From Dongia rigui (GTDB lineage: Bacteria; Pseudomonadota; Alphaproteobacteria; Dongiales; Dongiaceae): DNA of 64,000 nt. The translations under genes were made by a program, and so were the position numbers. Shown here piece by piece: positions 8,201 through 18,455 of this stretch. The stretch spans positions 1,178,001 to 1,242,000 of the forward strand of contig NZ_JAXCLX010000001.1 of the NCBI RefSeq assembly GCF_034044635.1. Reading direction: 5' to 3'. The notes below the pieces were generated by a model. The model had not been told where the DNA came from and made no database searches. It saw only the letters and a program-made list of their open reading frames with translations. Position 1 is the first letter of the stretch. Each line of letters starts with the position of its first letter.

Positions 8201-11200
8201 GTCGTTGCCGATGGCACCGCCGATCATGTTATTGAGGTTGTTGCCGGTGCCGACGAAATCGGCGCTGACATTCGACGTCAGGTTCTCGACATTCTGGCCG
8301 TTGACCGACATGTCGAAGGACGTAAGGTTACTGACGATGGTATCAGTCCCGCCATTTGCCAGTTCGATCACCTTGTCGCCGACATTGTCGACGATATAGC
8401 CATCGCTGCCGGCACCACCGGTCATCTCGTCAGCACCGGTGCCACCGTCCAGGAAATCGAAGCCGGCGCCACCGATCAGGACGTCACTGCCCGCATCGCC
8501 ATGAAGGATGTCATTGCCGGCATCACCATCGATCCGATTGTTGCCGGAATTGCCCGCGACATCATTGTCGGCCGCGTTACCTTTGCCGTTGATGTTGTCC
8601 ATACCGCCCAGTTGCAGCGTTTCGACGTTCTGCGCCAAGGTATAGTTCGCCAGGGTCGAAATGACCTTGTCCCGCTCGCCGAAGAGCCCCGCCCCTTCAA
8701 CGATCTTGTCATTGGCATCGTCCACGCCAAGGATATAGGTGTCTTCGCCATTGCCGCCGATCAACGTGTCGTTGCCAGCGCCACCATTGAGCGTATTGGC
8801 ACCGGTATTGCCGGTCAGGATATTGGCCACGGCGTTGCCCGTGACGTTGAAATTGCTGCTCCCTTCCAGAAGCGCGTTCTCGACCTCGCCGTAATTGCGC
8901 AGATCAAGGTTGACCTTGCTGGTCCGAACCAGGTCGATGCCTTGGCCGACGGCCTCAGTGACCGTATCGAGCGCGCTGTCGACATAGAAGGTGTCGTTGC
9001 CGAAGCCGCCAATCATTTGGTCGTCACCGGTTCCGCCGTCCAGAACATCGTTGCCATCGGCGCCCGAGATGAAGTCGCCACCAGCATCGCCGTGGATGAC
9101 GTCATCACCTGCGCCGCCATCGAGCAAATCATTGCCCGCGTCGCCGGACAATTTGTCATTGCCACCGGCACCCGTCAGGATGTTGTTGTCGAAGTTGCCG
9201 GTAATGATGTTGTCGATGTCGTTGCCGAAACCGTTGGTATTGCCGACGCCGCTCAGGCTCAACACCTCGACGTTCTGACCGTTCTTCGACAAATCGAAGC
9301 TGACACTCTTGGCATCGATCAGATCGATGCCCTCATTCTTGTTCTCGACGACAATGTCATTGCTGTCGTCAATGACGTAATGATCATTGCCGCTGCCGCC
9401 CCGCAAGATGTCGCTGCCGGCGCCACCGGCCAGGACATCGTCACCGGCATCGCCCTGCAGCGTGTCGTTGCCGATCCCGCCTTCGATATCGTCGTTGCCG
9501 GTACCACCTATCAGGGTATCGTCACCGCTGCCGCCAAAGACCTGATCAGAGCCGTCGCCACCATTGACGATATCGTTGCCAAGGCCGCCGCTCAGCGCAT
9601 CGTTACCGCCGAGGCCTGATATCTTGTTGTCACTGCTGTTTCCGGTGATGGCATTGTCGAGGGTATTGCCGACGCCTTCGATGTTGCCAGCATTGGTATT
9701 GAGGACGAGATTCTCGACGTTGGCGGCGAGCGTGTAGGTCGCGAGCGCGGAGTCGACGGTATCGATTCCGCCATTGGCAGCCTCCACGACCTTGTCCTTG
9801 CCGTCATTGATCGTGATGACATAGGTATCGTCTCCAAGGCCGCCCACCAGCACGTCGTCGCCGTTGCCACCGGTGAGCGTGTTGTTGGCGCTGTTGCCAG
9901 TGAGCGTGTTGTTGAACTCATTGCCCGTGCCGTCGATGTTGGACGTGCCGGTCAGAGTCAGTCCCTCGATCTCTTCGCCAAAGGCCAGAATATAGCTTAC
10001 GCTGCTCTTGACGACGTCGACGCCTTCGCCCTTCGCTTCGATGGCCTTGTCATCGGCGCTATCGACGACGAAGACGTCATTGCCGAGGCCACCGATGAGT
10101 GTGTCGTTACCGGCGCCGCCATCCAGCGTGTCGTGGCCCTTGCCGCCCTGGAGCTTGTTGTCGCCACCACCGCCGAAGATCTCATTGTCGAGGTCATTGC
10201 CAATGACCGTCAAATTTCCGCCGCCATTGACGATGAGTCTTTCGGCATTGACGCCACGCACGGACATATCGAAACTCAGTGCGGAAATGATGGTATCGAT
10301 GCCGCCACCGGCCTTCTCGACAATCTTATCGACCGAGTCAAATATCCAATAGGTATCGTTACCGGCGCCGCCATCGAGCGTATCAGTGCCTTCGCCGCCA
10401 TTCAGCGAGTCATTTCCAATCCCACCAATCAGCGTGTCATTGCCGGTTTCGCCCCAAAGCACGTCGTCCCCAGCAGCACCGTCGAGCGTGTTGTCTTGCT
10501 CATTGCCGAAGATCTGATTGGCGGCAGCGTTGCCCGTACCAAATTTTGCGCCGGTCTTGAATGTGAGGGCGAGTTCCTCGACATTCGCCGCGAGTGTGTA
10601 GCTCGTCAGACTGGATCGTACAGTGTCGTATCCGCCGCCCACAGCCTCGACAACCTTGTCGCCGGCATCCTCCACAACATAAACATCACCGCCAAGACCG
10701 CCGATCAATGTGTCGTTGCCGCCGTCGCCGTCGAGCAAGTTGTCGCCGGAATTGCCGGTGATGACGTTGGCAAGATTGTTGCCAGTCGCATTGATCTGAG
10801 CGTTGGCGAACGGATCATTTTTAGCGACGTCGAGCAGCGTGATATTCTCGACATTGTCGAAATCGGAGATATCGACATCGCTGTCGGCGGATTGCACCGT
10901 ATCGATCCCACCATTCAGCGCTTCGATGATCTCTACCGTGGTGCCGGCATGGACGATGTATAGGTCGTTCCCCGCGCCACCATCGAGTATTTCGTGATTG
11001 TGCTGACCGTCATCGGCACCGCCGTCGAGAGTATCGTTGCCGGCGTCACCGTGGAGTTCATCATCGCCACCATTGCCGAGCAAGGTATCGTTTCCATCAC
11101 CACCTCTGAGGATGTTCTCGAACGTATTGCCGGTGAGCACATTGTCGATCTTGTTCCCGGTGCCATCCAGGGCGCTGCCGATCGAATTGTTGATTAAGAT

Positions 11201-12091
11201 AAGGTTCTCGACATTCTCGCCATGAAGCGAGAGATCGAACGAGCTCGTCGCTCGTACCGTATCGATGCCTTGCCCGGCAAGCTCGACGATACGATCTTCG
11301 GCATTGCCGATCAGATAGGTGTCATTGCCGAGTCCACCGACAAGTTGGTCGTTGCCAACACCGCCATTGAGCGTATCGTCCCCCGCCCCCCCGATTATGG
11401 TGTCGTTGCCATCGCCGCCGAAGATCGTATCGTTGCCGGCGCCGCCATCCAACGTGTTGGCGAGGCCATTGCCGGTCATGTCATTGTCTAGCGCGTTGCC
11501 GGTGGCATTCACCCCTTCGGTCGCGTCCAACGCCAGATCTTCGATATTGGCGGCCATCGTATAGGCAGCAAGATGCGAGACGACCCGGTCGTGGCCGCCA
11601 TCCGCGGCCTCGACGATCTTGTCGGCGGCATCACCCGCCTCGAGAATGTAGGTATCGTTGCCGGCACCGCCCGCCAGCGTGTCGTTGCCCCCGGCACCGG
11701 ACAGCACATTGTCCCGGTCATTGCCGGTGATGATGTTGTCGAGCGCGTTGCCGGTACCCGCGATATCGCCGGACCCGCGCAAGGTCAGATTCTCGACATT
11801 CGCGGTGAGCATATAGTCGATCCGCGCCTCGACCGTGTCGGTACCGGCAGTCTTGTCTTCCGCGACGTCATCACCGGCATTATCGACGATATAGGTGTCG
11901 TTGCCGGCACCGCCAGTCAGCTTGTCAGCATCATCGCCGCCATCGAGATAATCCTCGCCATCGCCGCCATTGAGGCTGTCCTCGCCATGGCCGCCAAGCA
12001 GCACATCGCTGCCGGCGGCGCCGGAGATCACATCGTCGCTTTCGCTGCCGCGGATCGTGTCATTGTTGGGGGTACCTGCGATGATCGCCAT
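5243..12091 (-). CDS. Giant RTX calcium-binding protein, type I secreted
   Basis: About 2,282 residues made almost wholly of hemolysin-type calcium-binding nonapeptides (GGxGxDxLx). They are grouped in about 20 superrepeats of roughly 90-115 residues. Each has two to five nonapeptides, then a spacer of the form DTYIV..GDKIVE..GGIDTV, then a NVENLTL strand, then [13 protein letters not shown]. The last 110 residues ([17 protein letters not shown] to the final TETDLIH) match the C-terminal domain of type I secretion substrates. There is no N-terminal signal peptide, no enzymatic domain and no cysteine-rich part. ATG 12091 begins [15 protein letters not shown], a common start for such proteins, with GAGGCGG upstream; the frame stays open to 12196. 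It probably folds in external Ca2+ as a surface, biofilm or S-layer-like protein. No transporter genes adjoin it. Confidence 0.9.
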   Translation of the reverse strand: MAIIAGTPNNDTIRGSESDDVISGAAGSDVLLGGHGEDSLNGGDGEDYLDGGDDADKLTGGAGNDTYIVDNAGDDVAEDKTAGTDTVEARIDYMLTANVENLTLRGSGDIAGTGNALDNIITGNDRDNVLSGAGGNDTLAGGAGNDTYILEAGDAADKIVEAADGGHDRVVSHLAAYTMAANIEDLALDATEGVNATGNALDNDMTGNGLANTLDGGAGNDTIFGGDGNDTIIGGAGDDTLNGGVGNDQLVGGLGNDTYLIGNAEDRIVELAGQGIDTVRATSSFDLSLHGENVENLILINNSIGSALDGTGNKIDNVLTGNTFENILRGGDGNDTLLGNGGDDELHGDAGNDTLDGGADDGQHNHEILDGGAGNDLYIVHAGTTVEIIEALNGGIDTVQSADSDVDISDFDNVENITLLDVAKNDPFANAQINATGNNLANVITGNSGDNLLDGDGGNDTLIGGLGGDVYVVEDAGDKVVEAVGGGYDTVRSSLTSYTLAANVEELALTFKTGAKFGTGNAAANQIFGNEQDNTLDGAAGDDVLWGETGNDTLIGGIGNDSLNGGEGTDTLDGGAGNDTYWIFDSVDKIVEKAGGGIDTIISALSFDMSVRGVNAERLIVNGGGNLTVIGNDLDNEIFGGGGDNKLQGGKGHDTLDGGAGNDTLIGGLGNDVFVVDSADDKAIEAKGEGVDVVKSSVSYILAFGEEIEGLTLTGTSNIDGTGNEFNNTLTGNSANNTLTGGNGDDVLVGGLGDDTYVITINDGKDKVVEAANGGIDTVDSALATYTLAANVENLVLNTNAGNIEGVGNTLDNAITGNSSDNKISGLGGNDALSGGLGNDIVNGGDGSDQVFGGSGDDTLIGGTGNDDIEGGIGNDTLQGDAGDDVLAGGAGSDILRGGSGNDHYVIDDSNDIVVENKNEGIDLIDAKSVSFDLSKNGQNVEVLSLSGVGNTNGFGNDIDNIITGNFDNNILTGAGGNDKLSGDAGNDLLDGGAGDDVIHGDAGGDFISGADGNDVLDGGTGDDQMIGGFGNDTFYVDSALDTVTEAVGQGIDLVRTSKVNLDLRNYGEVENALLEGSSNFNVTGNAVANILTGNTGANTLNGGAGNDTLIGGNGEDTYILGVDDANDKIVEGAGLFGERDKVISTLANYTLAQNVETLQLGGMDNINGKGNAADNDVAGNSGNNRIDGDAGNDILHGDAGSDVLIGGAGFDFLDGGTGADEMTGGAGSDGYIVDNVGDKVIELANGGTDTIVSNLTSFDMSVNGQNVENLTSNVSADFVGTGNNLNNMIGGAIGNDTLAGNAGDDLIDGAGGNDTIYGGDKDGLLVADGNDFLRAGSGNDTLFGGSGNDRLQGDTGDDKLFGGTGNDELDGGDGADKMDGGAGNDVYIVNNVGDQATEDTDLPAGGVDLVKSSVSFVLGAGIENLTLTGEATTGTGNGLANIITGNDADNTLSGGGGNDTLIGGAGDDTYIIDLGDAGDKIVETTTGGHDTVQSYLESYTLAANVEDLVLAFGGGITGIGNALGNRIQGNALDNNLQGMAGDDNLSGGSGNDVLDGGAGNDQLSGNQGADEMRGGAGDDFYTVEDNLDTIVEAAGGGTDTVFSRVDYVLGNNLENLFLGAESGDKLTGTGNALNNVIGSSGDEDNHLFGLAGNDTLSGGNGDDILEGGIGNDAYLIGLGDGDDQIVEKAGEGVDTIIAAIDYELSDDQDIENLTLTGDDDLGGFGNSLNNIITGNAGDNFMSGGNGVDTLIGGAGNDTYILGRNGDDDALDKIVEAVGGGRDRLISNFHDTTLGANIEDLLLDSPNASLAAAVPTAVNGTGNALDNRIDGNEIANRLQGLAGNDILDGRGGGDTLEGGAGNDTYFVWEAGDQVKETAGAGIDLVRTALDNYVLADNVENLILTSTKAGQHATGNILGNDISGTQQDDTIDGGAGNDYLRGGSGDDVLIGGAGDDTLDAGDLGSDSSSGNDTLVGGLGNDTYIVHPGGADGLIITELAGGGIDLIKSDWDFSLADAVNVENLTLLGTGDSEGVGNELANVITGNAGDNFLIGGGGNDTLIGGAGDDLYFLDIGDAADKIIETANNGLDSVISNLHDYTLGANVENLFLSAAVALTAGGGEGGVNGTGNALDNEIRGNGADNRLDGAAGNDLLDGGAGNDTLIGGAGNDRLLGGTGSDTMTGGAGDDVFAYRANNAGDIPLLGGDLITDFQRGHDKIDIHDLLAAIGNREPDKAFEDGFVSLVDDGAGNTLLRFDADGATGAGDAITLAKVVGVHLTETDLIH

Positions 12092-12310
12092 GATGTCCGC
12101 CTCTGGCACCCGTACAGGGCCACAGCCCGCCCGAGCGCTCTCTTGGTTTCTGGGATAGCGTGCGACCGATGCCAGCACGCGAATGTCATGGTTCAACCTA
12201 ATGCGGTACCCAGACAGAGCATCGGGAGTTCTCCCTATTTTTCAGGGCGCGGGCATCCGACTATGACGCGCATCACAGTGCCCGCGTCGCATACCGTCGA
12301 AAGCAGGTAC

Positions 12311-12345
12311 AAAAAATGAAGGCCGGCGTTTGCGGCGCCGGCCTT
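12311..12345 (-). terminator. Terminator of the sugar ABC transporter operon
   Basis: A perfect 10-bp stem (12319-12328 with 12336-12345) with a seven-base loop, followed on the minus strand by CATTTTTT. It is about 25 bases beyond the stop of the ATPase gene and insulates the RTX gene. Confidence 0.9.
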
Positions 12346-12370
12346 TCAACTTTGTCTTTAATGCGGGAGA

Positions 12371-13462
<1,092 letters not shown>

Positions 13463-13487
13463 GGGCAAATTCTTCTTTGTTGGGCAA

Positions 13488-13521
13488 TCCCGCCCCGGCC
13501 TTTTCAAGGGCCGGAGCGGGA
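13488..13521 (-). promoter_or_regulatory. Intercistronic hairpin between binding-protein and ATPase genes
   Basis: A 13-bp stem (13488-13500 with 13509-13521; one G-U pair on the minus strand), loop of eight, without a following U tract. Such hairpins after a binding-protein gene often stabilise its mRNA or partly stop transcription, so that binding protein is made in excess over ATPase. Confidence 0.6.
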
Positions 13522-13563
13522 CAGCGTTAGTCCAGATAACTCAACTTTAAACAGCCTGGGCGA

Positions 13564-15015
13564 TTACTTCGCCGGCAGGCCCATCGCGGCGCGATAGGCA
13601 GCAAGCTGCTTGTCGCGGCCGAACTCGTCGGTGAGACGGTTCCATTCCTTGGCCACGTTGTCGAGCGCTTCCTGGGCGCTCTCTTCGCCGGCCAAAGCCT
13701 TGGAGAGTTCGATTTCCACGACTTCGGTGTAGGAGAAGTAGCCGGGGAGACGCATATCCAGCACGACGTTCTCAGCGGCGAGCGAATCTGCCTGGGCGCC
13801 CAAGTATTCCTTGGCTTCGCGCGGGCTGAACAGCTTCGACCACAGGTCGAGGTTGGTCGTGTGCGAGATGCGATAGGGGTTGACACCAGTACCGCCGGTG
13901 ATCGCCGCCTTGCCCGAGACTTCCGGGCTGGAGAGGAATTCGATGTAGTTCCAGGCAGCTTCCTGGTTCTTCGAGGAAGCGGGGACCGCCGCCTGCCAGC
14001 CGCCGAACGCCATGAACGGCGATTTGACGATATGGTCGAACTTCTTCCATTCCTTGGTCTTGTAGTCCCAGATCTCGTTCGAGCCCGGCAGCACGGCCGA
14101 ACCGACATTGCCTGAGATCTTCGACTGCTTCGGATCGGCGGCGATGACGCCCGTGTCGCCCCAGCCGATCGACTGGGCAACCTGGCCGCCAGCCACGGCC
14201 GCGTTCACTTCACCGAAGGAGAAGTTGAGCGCGTTGGGTGGTGCCAGCTTCGAGGACTTCACATATTCCTCGAGACCACGGACCCAGCCCGGGTTGTTGA
14301 TTTCGGCATCCATCGTCTCCGGATTGAAGAACATGGCGCCCTTCTGACCCGGAATGTTGGTGTAGGACGCCGCATGGCTGAAGAAGAACCAGAACTGCTG
14401 GCCGCCGCGACGATAGGCTTCCGCCGTGCCCCACAGGCCCTTGTCCGGACGGGTGAAGAATTCGGCGATGTCGAGATACTGCTTCCAATCCTGCGGCACG
14501 GCGAGGTCGTAGCCGTACTTCGCCTTGAATGCCTCTTTCTCCTTCGGATCCTCGAAGAGATCGATGCGGTAGGTATAGGTGTGAACGTCGCCGTCGATGG
14601 TCTGCGACAGGGTCTTGCCGTTCCACACCATCAGCTGCTCGCGATAGATGGGCGCGATGTCGTCCCAGGCCTTACCCTTGCGCATGGCTTCCGGCACTTC
14701 CGACAGATAGTCGGTGAAGTCCGGCGACCAGGCCGGGGCGAAGCTGATGACGTCGAAAGTCTCTTCGCCCGAGGAGAGCGACGTGACGATCTTCGGATAG
14801 AGTTCCGACCAGGGGAACTCAACCACGTTCACCTTGCCGCAGGTCTTCTTGGCCCATTCTTCGCCGGCGCTTTGCAGGGCCGAAGCGATGTAGGGGCCGG
14901 TCTGCGAAGCGGCGGTCAGCGTGACGCCGGTATAATCCGGATCGCAAGCGAGTGCCGCGCCGGTGCTGAGCGAAAGCGCTGCCATCGCCGTTGCACCAAG
15001 TAGAAGCTTCCTCAT
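13564..15015 (-). CDS. Extracellular sugar-binding protein (family 1)
   Basis: A 483-residue periplasmic binding protein with a typical signal peptide (residues 1-23, MRKLLLGATAMAALS..., cut after ALA). The mature part is a two-lobed family 1 solute-binding fold, with an N-terminal strand-loop SQTGPYIASALQSAGEEWAK, the FDVISFAPAWSPDFTDYL segment and aromatic-rich sugar-stacking regions. It delivers substrate to the CUT1 permeases encoded just upstream. With deoC, a sugar kinase and an aldehyde dehydrogenase in the same cluster, the ligand may be deoxyribose or a related sugar. This is inference; family 1 proteins bind many saccharides. Confidence 0.9.
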   Translation of the reverse strand: MRKLLLGATAMAALSLSTGAALACDPDYTGVTLTAASQTGPYIASALQSAGEEWAKKTCGKVNVVEFPWSELYPKIVTSLSSGEETFDVISFAPAWSPDFTDYLSEVPEAMRKGKAWDDIAPIYREQLMVWNGKTLSQTIDGDVHTYTYRIDLFEDPKEKEAFKAKYGYDLAVPQDWKQYLDIAEFFTRPDKGLWGTAEAYRRGGQQFWFFFSHAASYTNIPGQKGAMFFNPETMDAEINNPGWVRGLEEYVKSSKLAPPNALNFSFGEVNAAVAGGQVAQSIGWGDTGVIAADPKQSKISGNVGSAVLPGSNEIWDYKTKEWKKFDHIVKSPFMAFGGWQAAVPASSKNQEAAWNYIEFLSSPEVSGKAAITGGTGVNPYRISHTTNLDLWSKLFSPREAKEYLGAQADSLAAENVVLDMRLPGYFSYTEVVEIELSKALAGEESAQEALDNVAKEWNRLTDEFGRDKQLAAYRAAMGLPAK

Positions 15016-15080
15016 GTTATCACTCCCGTTTCTCTCGTTGGTTAGCTTGGTTCGACTTCAGTGTTGAACTCTTGTCGCGG

Positions 15081-16109
15081 TCATTTGATGGCCCCGATCA
15101 GCAGACCGGACCGCATGAGCCTGCTCAGCAACGCCGCCATGACCATCATCGGAACGATGGCAACCAGGGCGGCGGCGGATATCGACCACCATTCGTCACC
15201 ACGCTGGCTGTTCTGGCCGGCAACGAGGATGGGAAGGGTTTGCCATTTGGCATTCGTGAGGAAGAGTGCAAAGAGAAACTCGTTCCAGACGAAGGCCAAG
15301 GTGATCATGAAAGTGGCAACGAGACCCGGCACGGACATCGGCAGGACGATACCGGTGAAAATCCGCCAGGATGGTACGTTGTCGACCATTGCGGCTTCCT
15401 CGACCTCGAGCGGCAGCGCGGCAAAGAAGTCGCGCATCAGCCACACCACGATCGGTAGAGAGAAGGCGATATAGGCCAGCACCATGCCGAAATAGGTGTC
15501 GATCAGCTTGAAGCCCAAGCGCCCCATTTCGCTGTACATCAGGAACAGCGCGAAAGCGGCGACGATCGGGGGGAACATGCGCTGGCTGACGAACCAGAAG
15601 ATGATGTCCTCATTGCCGAGGATCGGTCCCGGCACACGCAAGCGGTTGGTGAGGAGCGACAGGACGAGTGCGACCAGGAAGGAAATGATCATGGCCGTCG
15701 CCCGGCCGAAGCCGAACACATTGGCGCCGAGCAGATAACCACCGCAGGCGATGACGAAGAAGACCACGCCGGAGGCGAGCTTCACCTTGAACGGGAAGCG
15801 CACCAGCGCATAGGCCGCCATGGCGCCGATGGCGGTGGCGAGCACCGCCGACGAAAGGCCGATCACGGTGGAGGCGATGACATTATTGAAGAACTCGCCG
15901 CGCTCGCCAGAAAGAAGCTCGCTCCAGGCCTGCAGCGAGGGGTCGAAATCGAGGAAAGGTATGAATGTCGCGCGACCCACGACCGAGATCGAGGTCTTGA
16001 ACGATGTGACGATCACCCAATAGAGCGGGAACAGCGTGAAGGCCGCCCAGAACAGAATTCCGAGGAGGGCGAAATAGCGCGGCGCGCCTTTGAGAGTGCG
16101 AGTGCTCAT
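15081..16109 (-). CDS. Sugar ABC transporter permease (MalG type) with extra membrane insert
   Basis: A 342-residue inner-membrane permease, longer than the usual 270-290 for this family. The coupling loop that docks the ATPase is present (EVEEAAMVDNVPSWRIF...LP). The extra length is an insert of about 60 residues after the second membrane helix (about residues 100-165, GVVFFVIACGGYLLGA...LVALVLSLLTNRL), predicted as two further helices. Its start overlaps the stop of the other permease gene by four bases. Confidence 0.9.
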   Translation of the reverse strand: MSTRTLKGAPRYFALLGILFWAAFTLFPLYWVIVTSFKTSISVVGRATFIPFLDFDPSLQAWSELLSGERGEFFNNVIASTVIGLSSAVLATAIGAMAAYALVRFPFKVKLASGVVFFVIACGGYLLGANVFGFGRATAMIISFLVALVLSLLTNRLRVPGPILGNEDIIFWFVSQRMFPPIVAAFALFLMYSEMGRLGFKLIDTYFGMVLAYIAFSLPIVVWLMRDFFAALPLEVEEAAMVDNVPSWRIFTGIVLPMSVPGLVATFMITLAFVWNEFLFALFLTNAKWQTLPILVAGQNSQRGDEWWSISAAALVAIVPMMVMAALLSRLMRSGLLIGAIK

Positions 16110-16981
16110 CGATGCTTCGCCAGATAGGGTTTGAGGATCGCGAGATAGACCACGCCGATCACCGTGATGACGATCAAGAACAGGAACGAGAGAGCGGAGG
16201 TATAGCCAAGATTGAACTTCTTGAAGCCTTCCTGATAGGCAAACAGGGTCAGCGTCTCGGTCGAGATGCCGGGACCGCCGCCGGTCAGCACGAAGACGGT
16301 GTCGATGATCTTGTAGCTCTCAATGAGGCGGATGAAGACGACGGCGGCCGAAATGGGCAGCATCATCGGAAAGGTGATGTCCCAGAACTGCCGCCACGGG
16401 CTGGCGTTCTCCAGCGAGGCCGCCTCATAGACGTCATCCGGCAAGGTGGCGAGGCCGGCCAGCAACATCAGGATGATGAAGGGCGTCCACTGCCACACTT
16501 CGACGGTAATGAGGGCACCGATGGCCCAATGCGTCTCGGTGAGGAAAGGCAGATTGGGAAAGCCGAGGAAGGTCATGAACTGGTTCAAGGGACCTTGCGT
16601 CGGGTTGAAGATCTGGCGCGCAATGAGGGCGACCGCAACCGGTGCAATCAGCATGGGCAGCAGGAAGCCGACGCGGAACAGCTTTTCGCCCGGCACCTTG
16701 GCATGGAGCGCCAGCGCCACGCCGAACCCGATGACATATTGGATGGCGACCGAGGTGAAAGCGATGATGCTGGTGGTGACCGTCACATGCCAGAAGCGCG
16801 GATTGGTGAGCAGGCTGATGTAGTTGTCGAGGCCGTTGAAATGCGGCGGCGACGGCGGCACCAGGCGGAAGCTCATGAAGCTGGTCGTCAGCGAATAGAT
16901 CAGCGGAAAGATCGAGATCGCCAGCACCACAAAGAGCGCCGGCCAGATGAAGAAATATTTGATCGGGTCGTTCCGCATCAC
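16106..16981 (-). CDS. Sugar ABC transporter permease (MalF type)
   Basis: A 291-residue permease with six predicted membrane helices and the EAA coupling motif (DVYEAASLENASPWRQF). It forms the transmembrane channel with the MalG-type partner. Both ends overlap their neighbours by four bases (ATGA), with the kinase gene upstream and the second permease downstream. The operon is therefore tightly coupled and kinase and transporter are made together. Confidence 0.93.
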   Translation of the reverse strand: MMRNDPIKYFFIWPALFVVLAISIFPLIYSLTTSFMSFRLVPPSPPHFNGLDNYISLLTNPRFWHVTVTTSIIAFTSVAIQYVIGFGVALALHAKVPGEKLFRVGFLLPMLIAPVAVALIARQIFNPTQGPLNQFMTFLGFPNLPFLTETHWAIGALITVEVWQWTPFIILMLLAGLATLPDDVYEAASLENASPWRQFWDITFPMMLPISAAVVFIRLIESYKIIDTVFVLTGGGPGISTETLTLFAYQEGFKKFNLGYTSALSFLFLIVITVIGVVYLAILKPYLAKHR

Positions 16982-17913
16982 GCCACCTTGGCGAGGAGCG
17001 CGTCGATCTCGGCCCGCGACGGCATCGCTGGCGCCGTGCCGCGGCGCGTCACTGAAATGCCGGCGACCGTGCAGCCGAAGCGCACGGCTTCGGCGGGTGC
17101 CACGGCATTGGCGATCGCTGCGGCGAAACCGCCGACGAAGGCGTCGCCGGCACCAGCCGTGTCGATGACGCTGCCGGCCGAAACCGCCGGTACATGGACC
17201 GAACCGGATTTGCTGTGAAGAAGTGCCCCGCGTTCGCCCAAGGTGATGAGCGCATTCTTGGCGCCCTTGGCAAGGATGGCGTCACCGGCGCGGCGGGCTG
17301 CTTCCATGGAATCGAGCTGGAAGCCAACGATGGCCGCGGCCTCGCTCTCATTGGGGGCGATGTAGTCGCACAAGGGATAGAAGGCGTCGGGGAAGCGTTC
17401 TGCCGGGGCTGGATTGAAGATGGTCGTGACACCGGCCGCACGGGCAATCTCGAGCCCGCGTTGGGCAGCCGCCACCGGCTGCTCGAGCTGGGTCACGAAA
17501 ACCTTGGCGCCGCGAATGCTGGCGGCGTGGGCGTCGACATCGGCAGGCGACAGCGTGCCGGCAGCCCCCGGATAGACGATGATCGCGTTCTCGCCGGTCT
17601 TGTCGTTGACATAGATGAAGGCAACGCCAGTCGGATCCTGGTCCGAGATGCCGACTTGCGCGTTAATGCCTTCCGCACTCCACGTCTTTTGCGCTACGTC
17701 GCCGAAGGTGTCGCGGCCGATCTTGGAGATGAAGGTCACCTTGGCGCCGGCACGGGCGGCGGCCACTGATTGGTTCGAGCCTTTGCCGCCAGGCCCCATC
17801 TTGAAGCCGGAACCGGCAATGGTTTCGCCGATCTTCGGCATCCGGTCGCCCATGAAGGCGAGGTCGGCGACGAAGATCCCCAGAATGCAGACGCCCTGCT
17901 GTCCCGCGCTCAT
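16978..17913 (-). CDS. Ribokinase-like sugar kinase (PfkB family)
   Basis: A 311-residue PfkB-family kinase. The N-terminal signature is GGKGSNQSVAAARAGA (about residues 42-57) and the C-terminal anion-hole motif is DTAGAGDAF with catalytic base D257. It phosphorylates a pentose at O5. Ribokinase and deoxyribokinase cannot be separated by eye, but the neighbouring deoxyribose-phosphate aldolase makes 2-deoxyribose the likely substrate. It is 17 bases after the mutarotase gene and overlaps the permease gene by four bases. Confidence 0.88.
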   Translation of the reverse strand: MSAGQQGVCILGIFVADLAFMGDRMPKIGETIAGSGFKMGPGGKGSNQSVAAARAGAKVTFISKIGRDTFGDVAQKTWSAEGINAQVGISDQDPTGVAFIYVNDKTGENAIIVYPGAAGTLSPADVDAHAASIRGAKVFVTQLEQPVAAAQRGLEIARAAGVTTIFNPAPAERFPDAFYPLCDYIAPNESEAAAIVGFQLDSMEAARRAGDAILAKGAKNALITLGERGALLHSKSGSVHVPAVSAGSVIDTAGAGDAFVGGFAAAIANAVAPAEAVRFGCTVAGISVTRRGTAPAMPSRAEIDALLAKVA

Positions 17914-17930
17914 GATTCGTGCTTCCTAAA

Positions 17931-18389
17931 TCAATACTTCACTTCCGGCGGAATGACGCCCTTGGTGAGCATGAAGCAGCCATAAAAGCGACGCTCACCC
18001 GTGGCAATCACGCAATAGGACTTCTTGGCGATCTCGTAGAAGGCCATGCGCTCGACCGGCACCAGCGGCCAGGATTTGCCCTCGGCCTTGTCGATCTCGG
18101 CCTGCACTTCCTTCTGCACCGCCGGCACCTCGGTCGGATTGCCGACGATTTCCATACGCATGGCTGCGTCGGGGATGAAGGTGTCGAGCGGCATGGCCGA
18201 GAGAATGGCGCGTGTCGCCTCGGCCGTTGTCACGGCATCGATGCGCAGCAATTTTCCGAGCACGGTTTCACGTGCCACGGAATCGGCCGGGAAGTTGGTA
18301 TCGCACAGCACCAGCCGGTCGCCATGACCCATGGCGCGCAAGGCATAGAGCACGTCCGCATTCAGCAGCGGATTGACATTCTTCAGCAC
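17931..18389 (-). CDS. RbsD/FucU-type sugar mutarotase
   Basis: A 152-residue member of the RbsD/FucU family, which interconverts ring and anomeric forms of pyranose sugars so that the right form reaches the kinase. The conserved N-terminus ALRAMGHGDRLVLCDTNFPA holds the catalytic histidine (H22 by the family pattern). The C-terminal YGCFMLTKGVIPP agrees with FucU more than RbsD. It lies between the aldehyde dehydrogenase and kinase genes, which suits a sugar-activating role. Confidence 0.88.
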   Translation of the reverse strand: MLKNVNPLLNADVLYALRAMGHGDRLVLCDTNFPADSVARETVLGKLLRIDAVTTAEATRAILSAMPLDTFIPDAAMRMEIVGNPTEVPAVQKEVQAEIDKAEGKSWPLVPVERMAFYEIAKKSYCVIATGERRFYGCFMLTKGVIPPEVKY

Positions 18390-18455
18390 GTCCCGTCCCT
18401 CCCCGTTAGCTAACCCATCGGCGGTTCGTATCGCCGCCTTGGGTCACCACTTTAT

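Noticed and set aside
7151-9619. An 822-codon open frame on the plus strand, and many shorter ones, opposite the RTX gene
   Set aside because: They are antisense shadows caused by the GC-rich repeat code; their translations are low-complexity repeats of Val, Ala, Ile and Asp with no ribosome-binding sites.
5243-12091. Regular repeats that could suggest a CRISPR array or tandem satellite DNA
   Set aside because: The repeats keep one reading frame across 6.8 kb and encode the known RTX nonapeptide; spacers are coding and similar, not unique.
18403-18412. GTTAGCTAAC palindrome between the mutarotase and dehydrogenase genes
   Set aside because: Only ten bases, inside a co-directional operon gap, with no T tract or second copy; too little to call a site.
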